In this document: piece by piece, positions 19,391 to 27,996 of the stretch
Position numbering within the stretch: position 1 is the stretch's first letter
Layout of the letters: each line of letters starts with the position of its first letter
Source: Acinetobacter sp. WCHA55
GTDB lineage: Bacteria > Pseudomonadota > Gammaproteobacteria > Pseudomonadales > Moraxellaceae
Reading direction: 5' to 3'
NCBI RefSeq assembly: GCF_002165305.2
Contig: NZ_CP032286.1
Coordinates: forward strand, 1,054,001-1,118,000
Length of the DNA stretch: 64,000 nucleotides
Notes under the pieces: generated by a model
Databases searched by the model: none
Told to the model about the DNA's origin: nothing
What the model saw: the letters and a program-made list of their open reading frames with translations, nothing else
Program-made: the position numbers and the translations under genes

Positions 19391-19936
19391 ATGAATAAAA
19401 CAGCACTAATTATTATTGATGTTCAAAATGATTATTTTCCACAGGCTAAGATGGAGCTATATCAGGCTGAGCTAGCATTAAAGCAGATTAATCTTTTGGA
19501 AGACGCATTTTTGAAAAATAAACAGCCAATTATCTATATTCAGCATATTTTTAATCAACCTAATGCCCCATTTTTTGAAGCGGGCACGTTTGGTGTTGAA
19601 TTACATTCAGGCTTGCAATTGACAGCAGACTCAATCGTGGTTGAAAAACATTATCCGAATAGTTTTTTTGAAACCAATCTAAAGACGGTGTTGGATCAGT
19701 TTGGTGTTGAAAAATTAGTGATTAGCGGCATGATGACGCATATGTGTGTAGATGCAACTTCCCGTGCTGCCGCGGAGTTTGGCTATGATCCAGTGGTTAT
19801 TGCAGATGCAACAGCAACACGTGATTTGAGTTATGCCAATAAAACTGTGCAAGCAGAGGATGTACAGACTGCATGTTTAGCAGCATTTCAAATGTTTGCG
19901 ACGGTGGTGTCAGTAGATGAGTATTTAAACTCATAA
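19391..19936 (+). CDS. Isochorismatase-family cysteine hydrolase
   Basis: A 181-residue soluble hydrolase. The family triad is visible: Asp10 (I-I-D-V-Q-N-D), Lys86 (V-E-K-H-Y-P-N-S-F) and Cys119 (T-H-M-C-V-D-A-T-S-R). The C-terminal A-D-A-T-A-T-R-D loop also fits. Members hydrolyse isochorismate, nicotinamide, N-carbamoyl compounds or others, and the sequence alone does not separate these. The divergent Lrp-type regulator hints at an amino-acid-linked substrate. Confidence 0.85.
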   Translation: MNKTALIIIDVQNDYFPQAKMELYQAELALKQINLLEDAFLKNKQPIIYIQHIFNQPNAPFFEAGTFGVELHSGLQLTADSIVVEKHYPNSFFETNLKTVLDQFGVEKLVISGMMTHMCVDATSRAAAEFGYDPVVIADATATRDLSYANKTVQAEDVQTACLAAFQMFATVVSVDEYLNS

Positions 19937-19960
19937 TTCTTAGATTTGAGTTGCGATGTT

Positions 19961-20002
19961 GAGGCAAAAGTACACAAGTGATTGGACGTGTACTTTTGCC
20001 TC
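19961..20002. terminator. Long perfect inverted repeat between convergent genes
   Basis: The arms 19961-19975 and 19988-20002 form a 15-bp perfect stem around a 12-base loop. It lies between the hydrolase (plus) and the acidic protein (minus) ends, so it is probably a bidirectional terminator, though the T-runs are inside the stem rather than after it. Confidence 0.6.
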
Positions 20003-20008
20003 GGCAAC

Positions 20009-20521
20009 TTACTCTTCGTTTAAAAAGCCTTCTTTAATTTCTTTAGGCAGATCTGCGTGCCACCATGCATAAATACTGGCTTTAATCTCTTCATCTTCTT
20101 CCGGATCATTGAACGGTTCATCATCTTCGCGGACAAGCTCGTCTCCATCGAACTTAAACCAAAACTCCCACGGATCATCATCACCGCAGCCCCATGCTTG
20201 TGCATGAATGTCAGGAAGCAAGGCTTTCAGGAAGAATAAAATAGCTTCAATGAACTCATCGCCCGATGAACCATGTACAAAGTGCGCAATGGAATAACCC
20301 GCAAAGGAGTATAGCGATTCAGGGCCCAAGTCAAACTCGATATTATCGACGGTATTTAAAATATCTTTAGCCAGTTCAACACCATGTTCAGGGTTAATGT
20401 CACAGGCTAAAGTCGTAAATTGGTCTGCATCACCCCGATGTTCTTGAAACATCCGGTCTAATTTTGCCATGATTTGAGCATTTGCATGCTTGTAATATAA
20501 GTTGCTGTGCAATTCCATCAA
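20009..20521 (-). CDS. Acidic hypothetical protein
   Basis: A 170-residue soluble protein without signal peptide or membrane segment. It is strongly acidic in the last third (a run such as D-D-E-P-F-N-D-P-E-E-D-E-E) and rich in W and F around W-E-F-W-F-K-F-D. I do not recognise a domain. The initial M-M offers two adjacent starts. It is a single gene; the 424-base region upstream is shared with the hisZ leader. Confidence 0.65.
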   Translation of the reverse strand: MMELHSNLYYKHANAQIMAKLDRMFQEHRGDADQFTTLACDINPEHGVELAKDILNTVDNIEFDLGPESLYSFAGYSIAHFVHGSSGDEFIEAILFFLKALLPDIHAQAWGCGDDDPWEFWFKFDGDELVREDDEPFNDPEEDEEIKASIYAWWHADLPKEIKEGFLNEE

Positions 20522-20945
20522 ACGTTCCCCAAGTGAAAATACTGTGATTAAAATGGTCTATATAATGTGGTGTTGTATTTATTCTTGCTGTTGAATTGAG
20601 CAGGAGTATAAAATAACTTGTTTTTTTAGCAAGCAGTCTGTTAATGGGAAATAAAATATAAAACAATGTTTTAAATGATTTTTTTCAATGTGTGATATGC
20701 TTTGGTATAGTCAGCAGCCGTTTGGGTTGCGATTTTGAAATGATTTAAAATCTAGTTAAAAATGAATGATTCAAAAACGACAGATTTTATAGCGTGCTGG
20801 TTGTTAAAGTTGAAACGATAAATTAAATTTTCCGAAATTGTCTAATGCACAGCACATTGTATCGTGATAGACTAAGAGAAATCGGGTGTGCCCCGATTTT
20901 TTTATGCGGATTCGTTCCGCGCAGACAAGATTTTAGGTTTACAAC
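20522..20945 (+). other. hisZ leader region with promoter, terminator and second hairpin
   Basis: A promoter-like pair, TTTCAA (20683-20688) and TATAGT (20706-20711) with a 17-base spacer, would start RNA near 20717. About 165 bases later a strong terminator stands at 20879-20903, and a 5-bp GC hairpin (20906-20910 with 20916-20920) follows 25 bases before hisZ. There is no room for a promoter between the terminator and hisZ that I can see. RNA reaching hisZ may therefore have to read through the terminator. No histidine-rich leader peptide is present. The left part (20522-20680) only holds the promoter region of the acidic protein. Confidence 0.45.
20879..20903 (+). terminator. Rho-independent terminator in the hisZ leader
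   Basis: An 8-bp perfect stem (20879-20886 with 20892-20899) is followed by TTTT. It has no coding gene upstream on the same strand. Confidence 0.8.
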
Positions 20946-22112
20946 ATGCCCATTTCAGAGACATGGTTATTACCTGATGGTGTAGCTGATGTACTACCAG
21001 AACAGGCGCAAGTGATTGAAACTTTGCGTCGTCAAGCATTAGATTTCCTCGCAACTCGAGGTTATCAGTTGGTGTACACGCCATTCATTGAATACATCGA
21101 ATCGTTATCTTCTCTTTCAGAATCGAATCAAGATTTAGACTTAGCCACTTTTAAAGTGATTGATCAGCTTTCTGGTCGTTTACTTGGTGTGCGTGCCGAT
21201 ATGACACCACAAGTGGCTCGTATTGATGCGCATGTACATCCAGTTGAAGGCGTTGCTCGCTATTGCTATGCAGGAACAGTCCTACATACCAAACCACAAG
21301 GCTTTAATACCACACGTGCGCCTTTACAATTAGGTGCTGAGCTATTTGGTTCAGATAGTATTGATGCTGATGTTGAACTGATTGATGTGATGATTAGTCT
21401 GCTTGAAAAAACAGGTTTTGCAGACGGTATCCATTTAGATTTAGGCCATGTGGGCTTATTCCGTAGTATGGTGAAGGTTGCGGGTTTAAACAAAGCGACT
21501 GAACGCCAACTCTCTGATTTATATCAACGTAAAGCATTGCCAGAGTTGGCTGAATTTACTCAAGATTTGAACTTTGGTGCAGACTTTTATACTTTAGGTC
21601 GTTATGCAAGTGACTTAGATGCCTTGCAAACGCATTTAAGTGCAGAAGTCATTGCCGATGCTGAATTCAAGCACGCTTTTGATGCTTTAAAAACCACACA
21701 ATCTGAGATTCAAGCGCGTTGGCCAAATCTTCAGATGGGTATTGATGTGGTTGAGCTACGTTCGTATCACTACCATACGGGCTTAATGTATGCTGTTTAT
21801 GCACCGAACCGTGCTGCGCCATTGGCACAAGGTGGACGCTATGACGGAATTGGTGAGCACTTTGGGCGTGCGCGTCCAGCAACGGGCTTTAGTTGTGACT
21901 TATATGCACTTAGTGCAGGTCGTTTTCAGCAAAACAGTCTTGTGGTTGCACCCAAAGGTACCCAAACAGATTTGATCCAAGCGATTGAACACGCACGTGC
22001 TCAAGGCATGAGCGTGATTCAACTTTTAGGGCAGGATGATTTAACTACGCTTCCATATGCAACGCACCAGTTGGTGAATGTTGCAGGTCAATGGACTGTA
22101 GAACAAATTTAA
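20946..22112 (+). CDS. hisZ: ATP phosphoribosyltransferase regulatory subunit HisZ
   Basis: A 388-residue paralogue of histidyl-tRNA synthetase. It has the class II core (L-P-D-G-V-A-D-V-L-P, V-R-A-D-M-T-P-Q-V-A-R-I) and Y-H-T-G-L-M-Y-A-V-Y, but lacks the anticodon-binding domain and is shorter than HisS. With short-form HisG it forms the first enzyme of histidine synthesis and mediates feedback by histidine. Its presence implies a short hisG elsewhere in the genome. purA follows 69 bases downstream. Confidence 0.95.
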   Translation: MPISETWLLPDGVADVLPEQAQVIETLRRQALDFLATRGYQLVYTPFIEYIESLSSLSESNQDLDLATFKVIDQLSGRLLGVRADMTPQVARIDAHVHPVEGVARYCYAGTVLHTKPQGFNTTRAPLQLGAELFGSDSIDADVELIDVMISLLEKTGFADGIHLDLGHVGLFRSMVKVAGLNKATERQLSDLYQRKALPELAEFTQDLNFGADFYTLGRYASDLDALQTHLSAEVIADAEFKHAFDALKTTQSEIQARWPNLQMGIDVVELRSYHYHTGLMYAVYAPNRAAPLAQGGRYDGIGEHFGRARPATGFSCDLYALSAGRFQQNSLVVAPKGTQTDLIQAIEHARAQGMSVIQLLGQDDLTTLPYATHQLVNVAGQWTVEQI

Positions 22113-22166
22113 TCACTTTTTTAGGTAAGCTAAAACCTGAGAAGTTCTTCAATTTTAACAGCATGA

Positions 22167-23501
<1,335 letters not shown>

Positions 23502-23518
23502 GCGATGAAGTATTGAAC

Positions 23519-23547
23519 AAAAAACCCTGTCTAGTACAGGGTTTTTT
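23519..23547 (+). terminator. Rho-independent terminator of purA
   Basis: A 12-bp perfect stem (23519-23530 with 23536-23547) has loop CTAGT and a T6 3' arm. Confidence 0.9.
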
Positions 23548-23701
23548 GTTTGTGCGATACATCTGTACATAAGCATGACAGGTTTTGATTTAAGCTGCTG
23601 AGCTGGAATGATTTTCCCGACTAAAGTTGCATGAATAAGCACGACATAATGCATAAGTGCTTGTTAGAATAAAATGCACAATAAACAGATGAGCAGGCTG
23701 G

Positions 23702-24007
23702 ATGCAAAAGAATATCGCAGGAACTATTTTTTATTCACTACTTTTTGCTATGGGGGGAGCGCCAACAATCGCGATGATGATTATTCAAGGGCAAACCACC
23801 GATCCAGATGTGATTTATAGTGCGCTCATTGGATTGTCTGTGATTATTGCTTGTATTTTGGTGCCACTGATACTGCTCCAAAATGCATTTCTGTTTGCAA
23901 AGCGTAAAAGTGCGACCCTTGAAGAAAAAATCGAACCTTTAAGCCATCTGTATTTGGGTTTAAATATTCTTTGTTTGGTTTATTGGCTTTTGATTCAGTT
24001 TGTGTAA
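23702..24007 (+). CDS. Small integral membrane hypothetical protein
   Basis: A 101-residue protein with three hydrophobic helices (about 8-28, 40-65, 82-100) and a lysine-rich loop K-R-K-S-A-T-L-E-E-K between the second and third. I see no motif that names a family. Single gene. Confidence 0.6.
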   Translation: MQKNIAGTIFYSLLFAMGGAPTIAMMIIQGQTTDPDVIYSALIGLSVIIACILVPLILLQNAFLFAKRKSATLEEKIEPLSHLYLGLNILCLVYWLLIQFV

Positions 24008-24193
24008 GTCGGTTTAAGGTGGTGTGTAGATAAGATTCTACAGCTGGAACTTGGCTTATTATGCTTAATTGTGAAGATATTTTTACATAATTGCTATGAT
24101 AAAACGCGGTGATGATATTTAACACTTTAAATCTATTCAATATAATTCAGCACATTATGTAAAATGCTTTGAGATGGATGGAGTTAAGCAATA

Positions 24194-24967
24194 ATGAAAA
24201 ATAAAATATTAATGAGTTTGTGTGCAGCGAGTGTGGTTACCATTTCAGGTTGTGCAACTTTTGCGGAAGTGGCAGGTGCGGACACGGCAACATTAAATGC
24301 AGCAGCAACCCAAGGCTTCAACAAAACAGTGAATGAAGCACGAAGCACAAAGACCTTAGATACTTCATCTACGACCTATAAACGTATTTATGGTGTATTC
24401 AATCGCTTGAAGCCATATGCCGATCAAATGAACCAAACTGGAACGAAATTTGACTGGCAGTTGGCAGTGCTTAAGTCAAATCAGGTCAATGCCTATGTTG
24501 CCCCTGGTGGGAAGGTGGTGTTCTACACAGGTATTGTAGATAAATTGAACCTAACCGATGCTGAAATTGCAGCGGTGATGGGACATGAGATGGTGCACGC
24601 TTTGGAAGAGCACTCAAAGAGTAAAGTTGGTGCTCAGGCATTAACGGATTTGGCTTTGGGGATTGGTCTAAGTGCGGCAGGTGTAGGTCAAACGGGTTCA
24701 GCAGCAGCACAGCTAGGTAGTCAAATTGGTATTGGCTTACCATACTCACGTAGCCTAGAAAGTCGTGCAGACCAAGGTGGCTTAATGTTGATGGCTAAAG
24801 CAGGCTATAACCCTCAAGCCGCAATTAGTCTGTGGGAAAAAATGAATAAGCTTGATGGAGCAGGTGGTTCTTCATTCCTGTCGACGCATCCATCAAATAG
24901 TCAGCGTATTGAAGCAATGCGTAAGAACTTAGCCGCTGCTCAAGCGGTTTATAATCAAAGACGTTAA
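24194..24967 (+). CDS. M48-family metalloprotease lipoprotein
   Basis: A 257-residue lipoprotein with lipobox I-S-G-C (Cys20). The zinc site is H131-E-M-V-H135 and the third ligand is Glu189 in E-S-R-A-D, the M48 pattern. Conserved V-A-P-G-G-K-V-V-F-Y-T-G-I precedes the active site and S-T-H-P-S-N-S-Q-R-I ends the catalytic domain. Related LoiP/BepA-type proteases act on outer membrane proteins in the periplasm. There is no C-terminal TPR region, so it is closer to the LoiP type. Confidence 0.92.
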   Translation: MKNKILMSLCAASVVTISGCATFAEVAGADTATLNAAATQGFNKTVNEARSTKTLDTSSTTYKRIYGVFNRLKPYADQMNQTGTKFDWQLAVLKSNQVNAYVAPGGKVVFYTGIVDKLNLTDAEIAAVMGHEMVHALEEHSKSKVGAQALTDLALGIGLSAAGVGQTGSAAAQLGSQIGIGLPYSRSLESRADQGGLMLMAKAGYNPQAAISLWEKMNKLDGAGGSSFLSTHPSNSQRIEAMRKNLAAAQAVYNQRR

Positions 24968-24980
24968 TTTGTTTTTGTGT

Positions 24981-25008
24981 AAAAAAGGACGCTAAGGCGT
25001 CCTTTTTT
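24981..25008. terminator. Bidirectional terminator after the M48 protease
   Basis: A 12-bp perfect stem (24981-24992 with 24997-25008) has A6 and T6 ends, so it can serve the plus-strand protease and the minus-strand aldo-keto reductase. Confidence 0.88.
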
Positions 25009-25091
25009 AATGTCAGTTCAGGATTTTAAAATCATAAATTATTTGTGACAGATGAGGCAATACTCCACCTGAACAGTTATTTGAGAAATAT

Positions 25092-26141
25092 CTATGGCGC
25101 AGGGTTGGGTTGTTGCTGATGGATAGTTTGAATACCCTGTAAAACTTCTTCCGATAAATCAATCTCAAAAGCTTGAATATTTTCTTTTAACTGATGCAAG
25201 TTAGTCGCACCAATAATCGTACTGGTCACAAAAAACTGCTGCTTGATAAAGGCTAAAGCCAGTTGTGTAGGTGTTAAACCATGTTGTTCAGCCAGTTGAG
25301 CATATTGTTCCGTTGCCCATTCACTCTCAGGGTTGCTATAACGACTAAAGCGACTAAAAAGAGTCACTCGAGCATTCGCTGGGCGCGCACCATTGCGGAA
25401 TTTTCCCGTGAGGTAACCAAAAGCGAGTGGGGAGTAGGCGAGTAAACCAATGCCTTCATATTTCGCAATTTCTGACATACCAATTTCATAAGTACGGTTC
25501 AATAGGTTATATGGATTTTGTACACTGACAAATTTAGACAGGCCAAGTTGTTCTGCAATCTGCAGAAACTTCATGGTGCCCCATGGCGTTTCATTAGATA
25601 AACCAATATAACGAATACGTCCTTTTTGAATCTCTACTTCTAGTGCTTGTAGTGTCTCTTGCAAAGAGGTCACGGTTTGCGTGTTATGAGCTTCACTGTT
25701 TTCATAGCCTAATTTGCCGAAAAAGTTGGTTGGACGTTGTGGCCAGTGTAGCTGATATAAATCGATATAATCGGTCTGTAAACGCTTTAGGTTGCCATCT
25801 AGAGCCGAAGAAATGTCACTTGCATTAAAACGAGTCTGTCCATCACGAATATGACTACCACCTTGTGACGGCCCCGCAATTTTAGAGGCTAAAAATAGTT
25901 TGTCTCGACCGCCGCGCTGGGCAATCCATTGACCAATAATGCTTTCGGTTGCACCTTGGGTTTCAGGTTTTGGAGGAACAGGATACATTTCCGCAGTGTC
26001 CCAAAAGTTAATGCCTTGCGCCAAAGCATAGTCAAGTTGCTCAAAGGCTTCAGCTTGGGTGTTTTGCTCACCAAAAGTCATGGTGCCGAGACAAATTTCA
26101 GGAACCAAAATGCCTGTATTGGCTAAAGGTTTAAATTGCAT
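25092..26141 (-). CDS. tas: Tas-like NADP-dependent aldo-keto reductase
   Basis: A 349-residue TIM-barrel reductase. L-G-T-M-T-F-G-E-Q-N, the catalytic Asp and Tyr in W-D-T-A-E-M-Y-P-V-P-P, the Lys in F-L-A-S-K-I and the His in Q-L-H-W-P-Q-R-P-T-N are all present. The whole sequence closely follows E. coli Tas, an aldo-keto reductase known from suppression of tyrosine auxotrophy; the natural substrate is not known. Single gene. Confidence 0.92.
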   Translation of the reverse strand: MQFKPLANTGILVPEICLGTMTFGEQNTQAEAFEQLDYALAQGINFWDTAEMYPVPPKPETQGATESIIGQWIAQRGGRDKLFLASKIAGPSQGGSHIRDGQTRFNASDISSALDGNLKRLQTDYIDLYQLHWPQRPTNFFGKLGYENSEAHNTQTVTSLQETLQALEVEIQKGRIRYIGLSNETPWGTMKFLQIAEQLGLSKFVSVQNPYNLLNRTYEIGMSEIAKYEGIGLLAYSPLAFGYLTGKFRNGARPANARVTLFSRFSRYSNPESEWATEQYAQLAEQHGLTPTQLALAFIKQQFFVTSTIIGATNLHQLKENIQAFEIDLSEEVLQGIQTIHQQQPNPAP

Positions 26142-26274
26142 TCAACATTTCCTTTTATGGACTGCGTTTTTTCGGTGGAATTAGGTTACACAGTTATGCT
26201 TATTAGGTTAAATCACTATTTTTACAAAGTTTGTCATGATTTTGTCAAAGCAGAAGCAGATTTAAAGGCAAAAA

Positions 26275-26300
26275 AAAAGCAAATCCTAAGATTTGCTTTT
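26275..26300. terminator. Terminator of crp (bidirectional)
   Basis: An 11-bp perfect stem (26275-26285 with 26290-26300) has A-runs left and T-runs right. On the minus strand it ends the crp transcript 29 bases past its stop. Confidence 0.85.
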
Positions 26301-26328
26301 GGCTGTATCAGCTATCAAGAAAAAAGCC

Positions 26329-27036
26329 TTATTCTTCGTCTTCATAGTCATCAGCATTCGCTTTTGACTCTTCTAAAGAGGCATCAAAAATTAAGATGGC
26401 TTTACCATCAGTTTCGATCATGCCTTGCTCTTCAAGTGTTTTTAAGACACGACCGACCATTTCACGTGAACAACCGACAATACGTCCAATTTCTTGACGG
26501 GTAATACGAATTTGACGTCCATTTGGCAAAATCATCGCTTCAGGTTGCGAAGATAAGTCGATTAGGCAACGTGCAATACGACCTGAAACATCGATAAATG
26601 CAAGGTCAGTCACTTTACGAGTGGTATTTTTTAGACGGCGTACAAGCTGTGCAAATACTGCATAGCTTAGGTCAGGGTATTGCTTGCTGAGTTCATGGAA
26701 GTTTTCATAAGTCACTTCAGCAATTTCGCAGACATCACGTGTACGCACTTCAGCTGTACGTTGTGAGTTTGCTTCGAATAGCCCCATTTCCCCAAAAAAA
26801 TCACCCGCATTTAAATAAGCGACCACGATTTCACGTTCATCGTCTTCACGCAGAATAATGGAGACCGAACCTTTTAAAATCAAATATAAAGATTTAGATT
26901 CTGAGCCTGCATCTACGATGGTGGTACGCTTAGGATAACGATTAATATATGCGCGTTTTAATAATGCTTTGACTGACTCGGGGAGTTGACCTGGAGACAG
27001 CGCATCAGTGCTTAATTGTGAAAAGCTTGAAGTCAT
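26329..27036 (-). CDS. crp: cAMP receptor protein-type regulator (Crp/Vfr)
   Basis: A 235-residue global regulator. The cyclic-nucleotide domain carries G-E-M-G-L-F-E and S-Q-R-T-A-E-V, where the E. coli R-S pair reads R-T; T-T replaces T-S in the central helix. The helix-turn-helix T-R-Q-E-I-G-R-I-V-G-C-S-R-E-M-V-G-R nearly equals that of E. coli Crp, so DNA specificity is probably the same. About 20 acidic residues extend past the usual end (E-E-S-K-A-N-A-D-D-Y-E-D-E-E). It is divergent from an OsmC-family gene, a linkage also seen for crp in other gammaproteobacteria. Confidence 0.92.
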   Translation of the reverse strand: MTSSFSQLSTDALSPGQLPESVKALLKRAYINRYPKRTTIVDAGSESKSLYLILKGSVSIILREDDEREIVVAYLNAGDFFGEMGLFEANSQRTAEVRTRDVCEIAEVTYENFHELSKQYPDLSYAVFAQLVRRLKNTTRKVTDLAFIDVSGRIARCLIDLSSQPEAMILPNGRQIRITRQEIGRIVGCSREMVGRVLKTLEEQGMIETDGKAILIFDASLEESKANADDYEDEE

Positions 27037-27183
27037 GCTAACGGTTCCGAAAATGGATAAAATATAGATCGCACAGACCTAGGGTGAACTTGTCACACAG
27101 TCAGAGCTGAAATTCCTTATCAACTCAATTTATGTTAGTGTACAGTCACTTCGTCAATCTATAGCTTTTTTTAGGTACTTGCA

Positions 27184-27606
27184 ATGCAAACAACTGTTCA
27201 TTGGTTAGAGAATGTTGCTTTCGAAGCAAAAACTCAAAGTGGTCACAGTGTTATCATGGATGGATCACCCGAATATGGTGGTGAAAACCGTGGTCCAAGA
27301 CCAATGGAATTGCTCCTGACTGGGCTGGGTGGTTGCGCTTCTTTTGACATCGTAACCATACTAAAAAAATCACGCCAAGAAATTACCGATGTACGCTGTG
27401 AACTCAAGGCGGAGCGGGCAGATAGCATCCCAGCAGTGTTCACAAAAATCCACTTACATTTCGTGATTACGGGCCATGCAGTGAAGGAAAAGCAAGTCGC
27501 AAAAGCCGTGGAATTATCGGCAGAAAAGTACTGTTCTGCGAGCAAAATGTTGATGGATGGTGGGGTTGAAATCACTCATGATTTTGAGATTATTGAAGCA
27601 AATTAA
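27184..27606 (+). CDS. OsmC/YhfA-family protein
   Basis: A 140-residue OsmC-like fold. It has the strand M-D-G-S-P-E-Y-G-G-E-N-R-G-P-R-P-M-E-L-L-L, then G-G-C-A-S-F-D with the first redox cysteine (about residue 52), and A-E-K-Y-C-S-A with the second (about 119). OsmC proteins reduce organic hydroperoxides, but the YhfA subgroup near crp has no defined role. The 147-base gap to crp must hold both promoters. Confidence 0.88.
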   Translation: MQTTVHWLENVAFEAKTQSGHSVIMDGSPEYGGENRGPRPMELLLTGLGGCASFDIVTILKKSRQEITDVRCELKAERADSIPAVFTKIHLHFVITGHAVKEKQVAKAVELSAEKYCSASKMLMDGGVEITHDFEIIEAN

Positions 27607-27627
27607 ACGCTGACTTTTAAGTCATTT

Positions 27628-27655
27628 AAGGCTGATCTGGTGATCGGCCTTTTTC
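27628..27655 (+). terminator. Terminator of the OsmC-family gene
   Basis: A 10-bp stem with one G-U pair (27628-27637 with 27642-27651) is followed by a T-run. Confidence 0.8.
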
Positions 27656-27820
27656 ATGCTTCACGCTTTTGTTTTGATTCCGTAAACTGGTACACAATTC
27701 ATCACACGAATAAATAGTAAAATGAGTTGTTTGTTTGGTTGATAATTGATCAAATGATTTTAGTTGTCACTGATTTATATCTAGTCGTGGTCTTTAATAG
27801 ATAAATAATGTGGGCTGACG

Positions 27821-27849
27821 CTTGAAAATAAGTCAGAGAAGACCCATCT
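27821..27849 (+). promoter_or_regulatory. Sigma-32 (heat shock) promoter of clpB
   Basis: CTTGAAA at 27821-27827, a 15-base spacer and CCCATCT at 27843-27849 match the RpoH consensus CTTGAAA-N11-16-CCCATNT in every specified position. Transcription would start near 27856, giving a leader of about 140 bases before clpB. The rest of the 390-base gap (27607-27996) holds only the OsmC terminator and AT-rich sequence. Confidence 0.88.
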
Positions 27850-27996
27850 TATAACCAAGTTTTATTGGTTTATTGTTAACATAAACTAATGAAAAATAAG
27901 TCAAAATGTAGAAAAATTAATTAAATTTGAATTGAATTCTGAGCAATTGTTCCCATATATCCATCAAGTTCGAAATTTGTTGTGAGGAAAACAAGA

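Noticed and set aside
20717..20903. 6S RNA, based on the transcript length of about 185 nt
   Set aside because: The 5' and 3' ends do not pair into the long rod with a central bubble, and the neighbouring genes are not those usually next to 6S RNA.
20846..20945. Histidine leader peptide for attenuation of hisZ
   Set aside because: The short frame starting with M-H-S-T has a single histidine and runs through the terminator; there is no run of His codons.
26142..26328. Small gene in the A-rich stretch between the aldo-keto reductase and crp
   Set aside because: The open frame (26136-26504) runs into the antisense of crp and contains the crp terminator, so it is not coding.
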